A DNA stretch of 64,000 bases from Temnothorax longispinosus (taxonomy: Eukaryota; Arthropoda; Insecta; Hymenoptera; Formicidae), in NCBI RefSeq assembly GCF_030848805.1, contig NC_092364.1, forward strand, positions 2,108,001-2,172,000, written 5' to 3'. The translations under genes and the position numbers were made by a program. This document shows positions 50,742-63,587 of the stretch, piece after piece. Position 1 is the first letter of the stretch; every line of letters starts with the position of its first letter. The notes beneath the pieces are model-generated. The model ran no database searches, was not told the DNA's origin, and worked only from the letters and a program-made list of their open reading frames with translations.

Positions 50742-53576
50742 CAAAGATTTACATGCCTGTTATTTTTTCAAGGAAACGAAATATATATCCAATTTGTACA
50801 GTAAATTCGATGTCTTTCTTCGTATCTTATAATTTACGTCTCCACGAGTCGTGTGACCTTATAATTAAACGCATTACATAATATTGTATTTAGTTAGAGA
50901 TTGTTACATGCTCGTTGACATATGTACGTATGTATGTGTATGTACTTTCATCATGGAACACAGACACGAATGGTGATTGTCTCTCTTTGCAAAACAAAAG
51001 ATTACAGTTAGAGATTTATTACTTTATCTCCATTGTATTTTTCTATTATTTTATTATGAACGAACTTTGTGCATTACAAATTCATTTTTTGTCGTCAATG
51101 GTAAAAGGTAAATACACCGTTTTACCTCTTACGTGTTCCACATTACGCAAGAGGATCTTTGAAAGAAACACGTTATCGTACTTGTGTTAACGAAATTAGA
51201 AACTATATGTAACATATAATACCGACAAGTGAAAATTTGTGCTCTCTTTCAATAAAATTATTCAGATGAAATAAATAGCATATATATATATACACGACAC
51301 ATAGAAATGACAATCTCGTGACAAGACTTTCTATTCTCTTTATCCGAAAAGAAAAAAGTAATTTATCTCATCTTATAGATTTAATATTATAAAATCAGAC
51401 TCTTCATCTCGTTCTTGCAGTCTCAAATTTTTAATAGCTACGCCGCATCTGCAGAAGAACATCTTCTCAGCACTAGCTATAATCCTGAGATGCGTGATTT
51501 TGCTCGATTGAATTGTGCTTCCGTTACATTGCTTGCGGAGCATTTCGGCTCGTTTCCAGTAAGAACACCGGTGACTTTACGAATATCCATGCGTGGTGAT
51601 TAGAGATTTGTTAGAAAATTAAAAAAAAAAAGCTTCGTGGAATAAAATTTGCACGATGTATATGCCGCAAGGCAAAAAGAGAATGTATTTTCACAGATCA
51701 CGAAATGAAAGTACGGTACGACTTATGACTAGCGTAAACTGGCTAAGATTTGCAAACTTATTTGAACCAACAATTGCTTTTTTTTCCTTTTTCTTCAGTT
51801 ACGAAGACACAGATGACGCGGACTAGCTTCCGAGCGCTAAATTGTGAGCTACCGTGAATCGCAATACCGTGTAGCACAAATTGACGAGAAATTATGTATG
51901 AGAATATATAGAAACCGTCTATAAAAGATTCAACGTTTTTGCCAAATAAATAAAATTACAAATTATGTTGCATTACGGCGCGTCGTTCACGCGCTTTCAT
52001 CTGCTTGCGGACGAATTTCTATACGATGTCCACTCGCTTCTCACATTTCGATATTTCGTGATTGCGCTTAATCCTTAATTGATCGCGTACACACAAAATG
52101 CACGCAGTCTACACATTTATACTATATTATGCGATCAATCAAGACTTAAGGACAACGACTTACGAGTATTTCTTCATGTCTTTTCTTTGACACGTTCTTA
52201 TATTACTTTATCGCGATCGAATCAGCTAATAAATGATCGTAAAGCTGATATCAATACTGATATCAATACAAAGCGTTTGTATTATTACGGTAAGAAAATC
52301 TAATCTCAAAACGTACGAGATAATCTCATACAGAAAAGAAGCGATTCGAATAAAATTCAATTTTTTAAAAAGAAAATGCAATGATTTATCTTTGGAATAT
52401 ACATAAAAAGAATCACGTCTTTTCTTTTATATTGCAACGCGATAGCGAAATTCGTCTCCACAACACTCTGGATTACACATTTGTGCATTTCGTAGATTTC
52501 CCCGTTATTCGTTCATTATTTATCTGACATGTGCGTACACGCCAAGAAATTCATCCAGAGTGCAATAAACCTATTTTATCGATTGTTCCGTTTTCTCGAC
52601 GCGGAGATACGATAAAGAGAAGCGTATTTTTCGAGACATGACACTAGATCTGACGAAATGTTTTCTTTCTTCGTCAAACCTAGCAAGCACAGGTTTAAGC
52701 GCATTCAACTCTCATTGGTATGTCGACCAATCTTTATAATCTTTTTTTTTCCTCCAATAACCGTTTTACGTTATACGAAATTTTCAACACACTTTCGCAA
52801 TTCTCATTATTATTTTTTCTTTTATAATTTTTCCTCGTTTTTAACACATCTTGTAAATATATAGATATACGTTTTTGCTAAGCGATGTTGTTTTACTAAT
52901 TAGATAATAACTATAAAGGATTTTTTTTGTATCACATTAATTTTCAATATTTCTTAAAGATGATTACTAGGTTTCTGCTCGTCACAGTGTTTATGTACCT
53001 GTTCGCCTTCTCCCTCTCCCCATCCCTATAACAGCAATTCAATCTTATCGCAGGAACGGGGAGGGGCACAAATCCTTGTCTTCTTCATAAAATATTCGCA
53101 CAAATATTCCGAAATACATGCGTGTAATGCGATGAGAAAGTGAGCCGAGATTAATATATGGTGCGACTAATGAGGAATTTACATACTGGCAAAACATATA
53201 TATTTTTTATACAGTAAAAGACTTGTGTCTTGCTAGTATGTACATTTCAGTAGATGACACAAACGGAGCTTCTAAGGGAAATTATTGTAACGCGTGAAAC
53301 GACGTTTGTACTCTCGAGTAAAATTTTGATCTTCATACTGGAAAAAGTGAAAATCTTGCGCTTTTACTTGACGCGTAAACCAGACATATCCAGTATATCA
53401 AAAGTAGTTTACTTGATACACCAGAAGAAAATGCCAATGCCGTACTCTGAAAACAAAAGTGAAAAGTGAACATGTAACAAGCATTTATTTCCAAGATTCG
53501 TAACAATTTATAAAATATCTTTACAACAGCAGAATATTTAATAGAAACCATACCTCAAAAAAATGGTGGTGCTACT
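50742..53576. other. Region between NIP7 and cyclin G, mostly untranslated
   Basis: It should hold the 3' UTRs of the two convergent genes. On the minus strand an AATAAA at 53489-53484 lies about 90 bases past the cyclin G stop. On the plus strand an AATAAA lies near 51252-51257. Two exon-like stretches at 51421-51558 and from 51799 with good splice signals are listed separately. Nothing else was recognised. Confidence 0.45.
51421..51558 (+). other. Exon-like stretch of unknown gene
   Basis: A strong acceptor (CTCGTTCTTGCAG) opens a 46-codon frame that ends at a donor (TTTCCA|GTAAGA). A second strong acceptor (CCTTTTTCTTCAG) follows at 51798, after which this frame stops within six codons. 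The encoded peptide is unfamiliar, and no upstream exon was found. It may be a real small terminal part of a gene or a UTR exon linked to NIP7. Confidence is low. Confidence 0.2.
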
Positions 53577-55380
53577 TTAACGTCTCTTATTGCCATGGCG
53601 TCGAGCGTATTTACGGGTTTTCCTGCAAAAGAAAAAAAGATTCAATTCGATGCTTTAACAATATATGACATTTTTTTAAACTGTGATCTAAAGAAGTGGC
53701 GATAGATACCTGATTCTGCTCGGAGACGGAATCGGCGCATGTTCCGCGATGGCGGGTAGCACGGATCTGAAATTGTGGGTCGGACGTAAAATACCCGCGG
53801 TACGCGACGAAACTTTCCAGATTAGTTCCTGCCTGTAAGGAGTTTGCTCCTGTGCGTTATACTTGCTCAGTATGGCGCCCACCGCCTCATGAGTAGAGCA
53901 GAAACTCTCCTCTGAAATCTAAGACACGACAAAAACATGAGCTTTGAAGATCGACAAATAAATTATGCGAGCCGAATTATCTCGTGATTATTTTCGCTCT
54001 ATTTATCTTAATTTGTTCTTTGTTTTAAATTTTCATTTATTTAAAGAATTTACATTTTACAAAAATATTTTTTCCCCGTACGATTTATTTCGACATTCTA
54101 TGTGTTCTATTCAAAGTAAATAATAAAACTTAAACCAAGTAATGAAGTAACATTTACGTTGCATTTCTCTTGGAGCCCCATGGCGAACTGCATGAGTTCG
54201 TCTTTCAGCAACTGGTAGGATGGCGCAATGGTGGATGCGTTGTGTGAAGATGGACCGTCAGCAGACCCAGTGGCGTCCGCATTTGCATTCAGCCGATTAA
54301 CAGCGGCGTCCAAATAAGTGCAGAGTAATACCAGAGCCACCTCAGATTGCCTGAGGCTCGCGCAATTACCATCGCAAGCCACCATTTCTAATCTGAGGAT
54401 CAATTCGGACTCCTGTAACAGGACGAACGGTGCTCGTGAGAGCGCAGTCTGACCATATAATTTTCGTGTCAATAAAACCGTACTTATAAAATTGGCATAC
54501 AACGACTTAACAAATACTTCGAATGCTGTTAGAACTTTATCTTTGGTGTCGAGGATCGACGAACATAATCTTTTTCTTTTTTTTTAATCCTATAAATAGA
54601 TTAGATGATAGCTCACCTTGATGATGCTGGTATACACGTCACCGAGATGCATTTGCTTCGCCACCGCGTGAAACATATTGTTGAACAGCCGTAGAAAAGT
54701 CAAGGTGGTAGTGGGCTGAGTACCGGGTACCCACTGCAACTTGTCTCGTATCACCCCCGACATACGTCTCAGGTCGTCGGCCGTGCATCGACATTGCGAG
54801 ATCGAGACTAGATGGTCGGCATCTATTTCCTGCGCGCATTGGATGGCGGCTATGTAAAAGGCCGACACGCTGATGCAGGCCATATGCTTCTGCCTTGCCT
54901 TCATTTTCGTCAGGAAACGGTCCATCAGATTGATCGCAATGAAGAATACATCCGACGACAAGTCGTACACCACTTTCAGGCATCTTAGTACATGAGCGGA
55001 TCTGTCCCGAGCACCAATCGTTATCTCATCGTCCTGGAACGTACAGACATTAGTGTGGCAATTAAACAAATGTTATTATTAATCTGTAATCTTAAAAATT
55101 AAGAACACTAAAATCTTAATGCATCAACATGTGCATTGAACTGACGTGGCAGATAAAACTTATCACAGTTAATAATTTTATTGATGCTGCTTATAAAATT
55201 TTAACCATTTCTTCCGCGCAAAACAATTCTCACCTTTGTTGTAATAGGTAATTGGTGGAGGTCCGGTTGAAATTTGACCTCCTGGACCAGATTCGAGACC
55301 AGGTCCTCTTGCAGTTTCTCGAGCGGGGGGATGGCATCCGGTACAGGCAAGACCGTGTCCATTCCTGCAGTGTGTGACAT
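53577..55380 (-). CDS. CycG: Cyclin G
   Basis: Cyclin G is an atypical cyclin linked to growth control, p53/PP2A signalling and cell-cycle timing in animals. Five coding exons (55380-55234, 55033-54617, 54412-54158, 53909-53710, 53622-53577) keep phase and give 354 residues. The cyclin box spans about residues 60-165 and contains the cyclin-G-like block LMDRFLTKMKARQKHMACIS followed by SAFYIAAIQCAQE. The start at 55380 follows an in-frame stop; a second ATG six codons on (55362) is also possible. The C-terminus is very basic. A splice-acceptor-like CTGTTTACAG at about 55503 suggests a further 5' non-coding exon upstream. The 53909 boundary is chosen by phase (CAGAG|GAG) and is the least certain. 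Confidence 0.9.
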
Positions 55381-56993
55381 CGCAACAGCTAACTACAACA
55401 ATCCGACTACGACGACCCGGCACCCAGGGTTGGCTGATGTAGTGTGGCTGATGAGAAGAACCACACAACAAGAATGGCGCAGCTGGCCAAGCCTTGTATC
55501 TGTAAACAGAGTATAAACGATTCGTGATAAACTTTGCGCGTCCGTACAAATCGTATCGTTAACGAGAAAAATAAAGTAAATATTATGACACACGAACACC
55601 CTGTTGTGGCTCTGTACCCTCGTTTTTACTTGTAGAGAAATAAAGGTTTCATTTTTTTTTTTTTAGAATAGCTTTAAATCTATATGGCTGGAGTATCGCA
55701 GAATTCACGAACTTGAATAATAGATTGAGGTGGATCCAATTTCGATTTGAATTCGATTTTTTTTGTAAAAAAAAAAAAAACATTTTATACATGTATTGAG
55801 AGGTAAAGCTACTGTTATTACGATTTTTATTACTATAAATATTTTAATTACAATAAATTTTCAATTTTTATCGCATTTGACAAACAATATACGTCAACAT
55901 TTTTATCTCAACTTTGACTATCAATCTTTTAACTAACTACTGAAGAGTTGGTCTTAACGTATCGCAGAGCTCTCTTTTCATTGTTACGTACATTGTTAAG
56001 ACATTTCCCAATTGATATTTATCAACGTAGATCGCACGCACGGCGATTTAACATTTAACGTTACGCAAATGTCTGTTCGTGTCTTCGGTGAAATAATTGG
56101 GCGTCGTGCGTGATCAAACGCACAATTGTGCAAGGTCGACCGAATCTTTTTCTCTTTTAGCACGGCTGTTCGTGGACAATGTAAACAAAATGCTACGTGT
56201 CTCTTTGCGCGCGCGACCTGGTTAAAAAGAGAGAGTCTCAAGGATGCACCATCCTGGTAAAGCACGTTCCTTGGATTCTCTTTCTTTTTCTTCTTCTTTT
56301 TTTTTATTCGATCACCTTCGCAGTAAGGTGAGAGAGCGGAACAGATCGGGTATAATGTATATGAAGCGACAGAAATGAGAAATAACAAAGAAAAGGAAGA
56401 ATGTCGACATCGTCAGATAGTCGGGTGCATTTTCGATAAACGAAACAACTTGACGTTTCGTAAATAGCCACTTCAGACAAAAGATAAAACGTGTGTTTAC
56501 GATTGTAAACACGCCATCTCCCGAATCTGTTATTGCCGAAAAATCAAATGTCAAAGTCAAGTGTGCGAGAAATGTACGAGAAATCGGAATGATTTTCGAT
56601 ATAGATAATGACAAAAGTGAATATCCGAGTTGGAAGTTAAAGGCGAGTCATCTCCAAATTAGGCGAAACCAATGACGTCAATCGGCAGTCTTGCACGATC
56701 TGACGTCACGCGGCGAAGATAAGCGCATATCGTCTGTCGAAAAATCACGTATTTTTCGTCGAAAAATTCTGTTCGTTGTTCTACAACCGAACTGTGGGCG
56801 TCGACTCTCGATCGTGGGTTGAGACGGGAATACGGGAAATAATGAGATGATTATTTTTGTTTTCGCGAGAGATAAAAGTAAAATGGGAGATTAAAAGTGC
56901 AAGTAAACAAGAGCGAAATGTCCAAAACAAACATGACACGTTTAAAAGCTACCTGCTCAATGATATCACGATGCTCATGATTTTATACTTGAT

Positions 56994-57120
56994 TTAGGCT
57001 ACGGTCAACGTGACGCTATAAATGCTTCGAAGCATTCCTCTTCTCTTTTCTTTCAATGAAGAAAGAAAGAGAAGAATAACGCTCCAAAGAATTTGTAGCG
57101 TCACGTTGACCGTAGCCTAA
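56994..57120. mobile_element. Foldback MITE (127 bp)
   Basis: The ends are perfect inverted repeats of 25 bases, starting TTAGGCTACGGTCAACGTGA. The interior is a purine/pyrimidine mirror (CTTCTCTTTTCTTTC against GAAAGAAAGAGAAG), so the whole element forms one hairpin. It is followed by an A run. The near-identical arms suggest recent insertion or conversion. Confidence 0.75.
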
Positions 57121-58129
57121 AAAAAAAAAAAAGAAGAGACAGGCTAGAAATTTTGTTCCAAGCGATTTTACCGCTTGAATTAATCGTCGATTAAGTTAAT
57201 TGAAGTTCGATCGCTCAGACCACCTGTCGTTCAGTTCCACACGTGGAACTTCGCTCGGGAAAAGAGTTTCTCTATCGTTCCGAACAAATACAGATCACTC
57301 GTCAAATATGTGACAAATTGGAGCCTCGTGATTCAGCTGAGAGAAGAGGGGAGCAAAGAGAAAGACAGAGAGCGCAGTGTTTAAAGCCCATATCTCTCTC
57401 GAGGTCGTTCAGAATATTCCAGAGCTTACACGATGACGAAAGAGAGATGCCGGGTTACGTAGAAATTTCATGGCTCTGCAAAGAATTTTTTTTCTAATAC
57501 AGAATGCGCGCGATATTATAATATCTATTTTTATTACATGTCTATTATTAAATCAGAAAATTATTATACTCAATAAAAATTGTTTTCTGCTACATACCAC
57601 TCGTCGAGTAATTTTTATTTCTATTGTTGATAATGAATGCTGATTCTGCATTACTGTTAGTTTACCTAGATTTCATCAGATAATTGGAACGAGGTATTTT
57701 TACGTCGTGCGGAGGTTAAAAGTTACATCATCCGTTGTACGTATACTGCGAGGGTTCAACGCACCCGCGCGGACCGACGTAAATGTTTATCGATTTTTCG
57801 GATGTTACACGTGTTACATGACGTAAATCCCACACTTCTGGCCGACTGCTGGCAACGAATGCTGTAAATTATACATGAATAAGTCATACGGCAGCCATAA
57901 AAATTCGCTGATGATAAAATAATTAAAAATATGAACAGTGACATTCGAATAAGGCGATTAATATAACTGATTTTTATTTAATTTCCGCTCGATCGGAAAC
58001 AAAGAATCTTGACCTTTTGCCGGGCCTGTTTCCAAGTGGATTCGATATAGCGTCTCGCGCGGCAGTCTATATAATTCTCCAAACATTCGAGACAGTACTT
58101 AATTATAATCAGCGAACTACATTTTTGTG

Positions 58130-58550
58130 AAATCTCTACAAATACGTCCAAATAATATAGATCAATTAACAAAGAAATTAAATTTGTTTGGAGTTTTAAA
58201 TTAAATCTGGAATCTCTATAAATCTGTCCAAATAACATAAATCAATTAATAAAGACATTAAATTTGTTTAGAACCTTGAATTTAAAATTTCTAAAAATCG
58301 GTTCAAATAAATCAATTAACGAAGAAATTAAACTTGTTTAAAATCTTGAACCTTAAATCTCTACATTTATCGAAATAATATAAATCAATTAACAAAGAGA
58401 TTAAATTTATTTGAAGCCTTTTAAATTAAATCTGGAATCCCTACAAATCCGTCCAAATAATTTAAATAATTAATTAAAAAATTTAATTTGTTTAGTCTTT
58501 TTGAAATCTCTAAAAATCAAAATAACGTAAATAATTAAAGAAATTGAATT
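58130..58550. repeat. Degenerate tandem repeat, unit about 80 bp
   Basis: About five diverged units share the pattern CAAATAATATAAATCAATTAA, AAGAAATTAAATTTGTTT and AATCTCTA. Spacing varies by indels. It is an old AT-rich minisatellite with no coding content. Confidence 0.7.
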
Positions 58551-59758
58551 TTTTATACATTAAAGCAGCTGATCGAAATAAATTAAGGACGAAACAAGCG
58601 ATTCGCGTTCGTCCGTGGGATACGACACTGAGAACAAAGGGTTGAGGGTCGCTCGGTTCACAGGCAACCTAGGAATCTCGCTTCCTCGAAGTTTTCGTTG
58701 CGTCAGCGATGTATCAAGTTGTCAGAACGCTGTACTGCCTATTTCGATTACGATTTTGTTGTTATTCTGACCCCGTTTAGGAAACGGATGAAAGAGACTA
58801 TACTCGCAACGGAGTTCGCGGCCGAGTACAATGACCCGTGCCTCACTTTCCTTGCGAATCATAGGCTCAATCGATAGAACGGCCGAAGGAGCGTCATTCG
58901 AAATGATTTCTCAGGTTTCTCGGACGTCGAATATCGGTGGCTCTCGATGCCGTCGACAGACAGGGATCTTGTCCGGACACACTGGACCTAATCGAAACGG
59001 TTTTTCCACTTCTACGCGCGACACAAACGAAGATCGACGCACCTGAAAACGACTTTAAATCGGAAATCTGTTCCTTTGTTTGTATCTGTCGCACTGAAAA
59101 TTCACGCTCGATTAGGCGCACGTTTAGACGCGAGGAAATAGAAAGGAGCGAGAATGAGCCAGCGATCACAACCTACCTACCGAAATGTCGAGGGATCAAT
59201 TTTTGTTCTTTTTATCAGTCATCGTTTTCGCGAAATGAAATAAATGCAAATGTGGAGTAGATTAGTGGTCGAATACTTACCCGGATGCGTCCGAAACGCC
59301 TCTACGTCGGCGAATCACCCAATTTTGGCCCGCGTCTTGTTTCACGGTCCAGAAGGATAAACAGAAACAGAACCAGGTAACTACGCCAACTGACGGTTGG
59401 CCCGACGGCCCGACGAGCGCGATGGCCTTCTCCTCCACCCCCTCCAGGTCGTTTAATGCGTCGCCGTTTCAGCTGATCATCGCGGGCCAATCAGCGCGTT
59501 GGGGGAATCAGGCCGGGCTACTGTTGATAAAGGAAGTGAACGTTGGTAGCACTTGAAAAATTACCGCATTTGAAATTATCTCGTAAAACTCCTTCCACAA
59601 TTGATTCATTAAAATGCAACATATATCGATCGCTTGTAAAACAAATATCGCGACAATCAATTATTTAAGATCGAACGTTGATAAGGATAAAATTGATCGT
59701 CGAAAAAAACACGATCAAACATTAAAAAATTGACTGGGTCAACGCCACTTTGTTTGTA

Positions 59759-60063
59759 GATGAAATTCTAATTATACACAAAGTCTGAATATATTTCAAA
59801 ATATATAAATTCGATGAAATTGTAATTATACACAAAGCCTATATTTCAAAATATATAAACTCGATGAAATTCTAATTATACACAAAGCCTAGATATATTT
59901 CAAAATATATAGATTCGATGAAATTCTAATTATACACAAAGCCTAGATATATTTCAAAATATATAGATTCGATGAAATTGTAATTATACACAAAGCCTAG
60001 ATATATTTCAAAATATATAGATTCGATGAAATTCTAATTATATACGCGGAGCCTAATAAATTT
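59759..60063. repeat. Minisatellite, 54-bp unit, about six copies
   Basis: The unit begins GATGAAATTCTAATTATACA and ends ATATATAGATTC. Units three, four and five are almost identical, unit two is shortened by six bases, and the last unit is diverged. The gradient suggests expansion from the middle by unequal exchange or slippage. Confidence 0.9.
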
Positions 60064-60076
60064 CGAAATATATTAA

Positions 60077-60294
60077 CCCTATTCCATCCAACCAGCCCTT
60101 TCGTGTCCCACGGGTTTCTAATCCTCGCATCAAAACTCACGAACGAATTGACGAAATTTAATGTTCCAAAGCGCAAATTAAAGCTAAAAGTAGTAGCTTT
60201 AATTTGCGCTTTGGAACATTAAATTTCGTCAATTCGTTCGTGAGTTATGATGCGAGGATTAAAAAGGGCGGAAAACACGTTGGATGGAATAGGG
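60077..60294. mobile_element. Foldback MITE (218 bp) with 51-bp perfect inner arms
   Basis: The ends are inverted repeats CCCTATTCCATCCAAC and GTTGGATGGAATAGGG. The inner arms, from CTCACGAACGAATTGACGAA to the central AAAG loop, are exact complements over about 51 bases. TTAA precedes the left end but does not recur exactly on the right. The arms' perfection points to a young copy of a non-autonomous element. Confidence 0.78.
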
Positions 60295-60852
60295 TGAGAT
60301 ATAGATAGACGTGAAGCACGGCTGCAATTCTCAAAGAAAAATTTACCCCCTACGGCTTGCAAGATTAAGTAATGGCGAATAATTTTTAGCATTTATTCGT
60401 CCCGATTGTTATAGCGATCTTTTAGTACAATCTTACATACAATCTATTGTAATGGTTTTATATACAGCGCTCTATTTCTCGAAGAAACGTGGGAACAAAT
60501 GGAAACTGCATGAAAAAAATTTCCTCTCGATTTTTTTTTGTTTTCTTTTGTGGAGAAACATTATAAAATCTTAAACATGTACGTACAGGAACGCGACTTT
60601 TTACGACATAACGTCACGTTATCCATACAGAGTGCCGCGTTTAATAAACAGCACCGATACCCGGAAAATCGCACGCACCAAGATGTAGAACGACATTAAA
60701 TAAGTGGTATTAAAAGTTGAACTTTCTACCCTTACGAGTTCTTCTCTATAGTATCACACTTTCCGCGAAAACAAGAAAACGTGATACCGCAGCCTTCGCG
60801 AGAGAGGACATCCAATCGGACGACGATAACATCCGCGAGCGCCGCCGGGACG

Positions 60853-62842
60853 TTATTCCGACTTCGGCTTCGCGTCCTCTTTGTAGTGCAGCAAGACGAG
60901 GGAGAACAGGAACACGCCGGCCATCATGGAGAACGCGCTTATGTAATACGGGAACGCGCTCGGTATGAAGCGTTCGTACTGCGTGTGCTGCAGCGGGCGC
61001 ACCGAGACCTGCGTGGTGCTGTAAAGATGCGTCAGTCCGATGCGCGTGTAGTCCACCTTGAACTGGTACACCCCGTACACGTCGGGGATCTTAAACCTGC
61101 CCTCGTAGCGGCCGTTCCCCACCGGTTTCATGGTCATCCGCACGAACGGGTCGATCCGCACGAACTCCAGCTGCAGATCGTTCGTCTCGTAGGGCACCCA
61201 ATTGCCGTTCGACAGCCGCTCGACCTCGATCGAGTACACCACGTCGTCCATGATCGTATACGCGGCCGGCGGCTGGGTCTCGCCGACTCGATGGTGATGA
61301 ACGGACGACACGCGTATGACACCGTTCTCCTTGAACACCCACTGCGCTATCGCCTTGGCCACCACCTGATTGCCGGACTTCTCGTATCTCTTACCACCTG
61401 CGAGCACAATCGAGCTTGATCATTCATGTAGATCATTCCATATTGAGCAAAAATTATTAAAGATACTAATTTGTAGATATTTCAAAAGATAAATAAATTA
61501 ATAAATCACGTTTTTCTCCCTAAAGAATTTAGTTCTAATTTTTTTACCTTGTCCTTTTTGAACTGGACTGGTGAATGCCTCGTCGCTGAAGAAAAATAGC
61601 GAGCCCGAGAACAAAACTCGGGCATTATTTCTCGCCTGCAGAGCCGCTATCAGCAGGGTATTTTTGCCAACGCCGTGTGGATACTCCTTGACCGGTTGAT
61701 CCGGATAATAGGTGTACGCCGAGGTAGATGCTGACAATAAACGTAAAATTAAAGGATTATCCGTGTCCGCGATCAGTCCGGTTCCCTGGTACAACAACGG
61801 TGGGATGTCCTTGCTTCCGACGATAACCGGAGCGTCTATCAGATTCGCTGGATCTGCTACTATAGTGGTATGCTGGCCGCCGTCGGAAACATCGTAGTTC
61901 ATGTGGTCGATCACCGTGGAGCCTTCCTCGTCTACCTCTAAGCCGCACTCCGAGGCCAATTCGTGTACGGCGTCGCCGGATTGCGAGGAGCCAGCGAGCA
62001 GTACGTTCCCACCGCCGTCTATAAACTCCGTTATCGCGTCCACGCTCAGAGCACCGCCAAACTCCTCCACCGTAGGTGCAAAGATTATCAGGTGTTTGTA
62101 CAGATATTCGCCATATTTGGCGAGCTGCAAGGTTGGGTCGTCGGCCGACTTGAAAGTCAAGGCATAACCGCTGTCTGTAACAATTTAGAAATATATTATT
62201 TAATGTCATTAATTAATATCAATTGTTAAAAATGTAATAAACAATTATATTTAAAAAAAACGTACAAATAAGTCATATATCCGTAATTAGATAACACTGT
62301 AAATGTCATATTGTAAAAATAATTTTATACCGATTGCATTAAAATTGATAAGCGAATACTTGTATCATTCTTCGCTATTGATAAAATTAATGTTAAAATA
62401 CTCAAATACGTATTTTATCTCGATAAATAGCATAAAAATTCTTCGAGAAGATCTGAAAACGGATCAATATTTTGCGTTTTGACGTGGCCTTCGTACACGG
62501 ACGAGAAAAGACGGAAACATATCGAATTTGCTGTCAATTATCAATATCCACGCCCCTCGGACGTGGATTGATATTCCGCAAGCGCGTCTAACGTCCACGA
62601 CGACGTGTATAGCGTGTAACGCACGCGAGAAACGCGGTGCCGAAGACAGCCGTCAGCGGCCCGGACTGTCGGCGACGATCAGAGAGATAAAAGACGAGGC
62701 GCCAGTTACCCTGCAACGTTTTGAAGAATATCGAATGGGTTTCCTTGATCGCGAGATTGTCCAGCAGGACGAGAATCGACCCGCCGGCGTTCGAGCCGGC
62801 GAACACAAGGAACAGGCAGAATAACCTCCCCACGAGCCTCAT
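60853..62842 (-). CDS. Ost48: Oligosaccharyltransferase 48-kDa subunit (OST48/DDOST)
   Basis: This is a non-catalytic subunit of the ER oligosaccharyltransferase, which moves the lipid-linked glycan to Asn on nascent proteins. Three exons (62842-62710, 62174-61548, 61397-60853) join in phase to 434 residues, normal for the family. The N-terminus is a signal peptide (about residues 1-19), followed by SILVLLDNLAIKETHS. Family blocks are LTFKSADDPTLQLAKYGEYL, ITEFIDGGGNVLLAGSS, VGKNTLLIAALQARNNARV, FSGSLFFFSDEAF, HHHRVGETQPP, LQLEFVRIDPFVR and STQVSVRPLQHTQYERF. One C-terminal membrane segment (AFSMMAGVFLFSLVLL) is followed by a short lysine-rich cytosolic tail, as in known type I OST48. No defect is seen. 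Confidence 0.97.
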
Positions 62843-63587
62843 CGCGCACCACTTGTGACGAAAAATCCTGCCACGGGCCACGTCGAACGACGTCGACTCG
62901 CCGAAATGGCGCGTTCGCAAACGCGCAGGCCGCGGGCCTTTCTGGCCTAGAGTCCCTAGTCCCTATATAGGGACTCTTATGGCCGGCTAGCTCTCTTCCC
63001 GAATGTGCTTCGGGACGCGCAGAATATTACGGACTTTGTCCATTTCTACTAATGCAGATTTGACTTTAATTAATGCAGCTTAATTTATTTTTTAGCTTTC
63101 TCTAATTTTAAAAAGGTAGGTAGAAATGGTCATAGGAATTGTGAGAAAATTCTTAGAAGAAAATAAAAAGTAAATCCAACCGCGACATTAGACTGCGGTC
63201 TAATATCCAATTGGAGGATTCGTTTCCTAGGGACGAAAACGTCGCAGAATCTTCTGAACGCATCTGGCAGTTCATTGTTGAAAAATGCTAGGTTATATGC
63301 ACGTGTTTATCGTTTCCGCATGGAGCAGTGATATAATTTTTCTACCGGCATAATTTATTAAGGTAATTTATATAAATGAAGACTTGGCATGTACGCGATT
63401 ATAATTGCAATAAAACGATTGAAAGGAAAAAGATAATCTCTAACCTAGTGCAGCAACAGAAAACAGACAGTTAACCTAAAAGGACTTATTATGTTATAAG
63501 TTATATTATAGATATTAATTAATTGTAATTCTCTAATAACGATTTTTTTGATTAATTTTAGATAATAATTATTTGACATATTTTTAG
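62843..63587. promoter_or_regulatory. Divergent region between OST48 and the right-edge gene
   Basis: This 745-base region separates the two start codons. A 10-base-stem palindrome (AGTCCCTATATAGGGACT) lies at about 62956-62974, close to the OST48 start side. A T-rich acceptor-like tract ends at 63587, so the plus-strand gene probably has a 5' non-coding exon in here. Confidence 0.4.

Larger units (their letters stand above)
55381..60852. other. Region upstream of cyclin G, no gene seen
   Basis: About 5.5 kb without a supported coding exon. It probably holds the cyclin G promoter and 5' non-coding exon(s), and the OST48 3' end. It carries a foldback element (56994-57120), a degenerate tandem repeat (about 58130-58550), a 54-base minisatellite (59759-60063) and a second foldback (60077-60294). 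The GC-rich part at 58.6-59.5 kb could contain a promoter. Confidence 0.5.

Noticed and set aside
60781..61419. 212-codon plus-strand frame
   Set aside because: It is the antisense shadow of the last OST48 exon.
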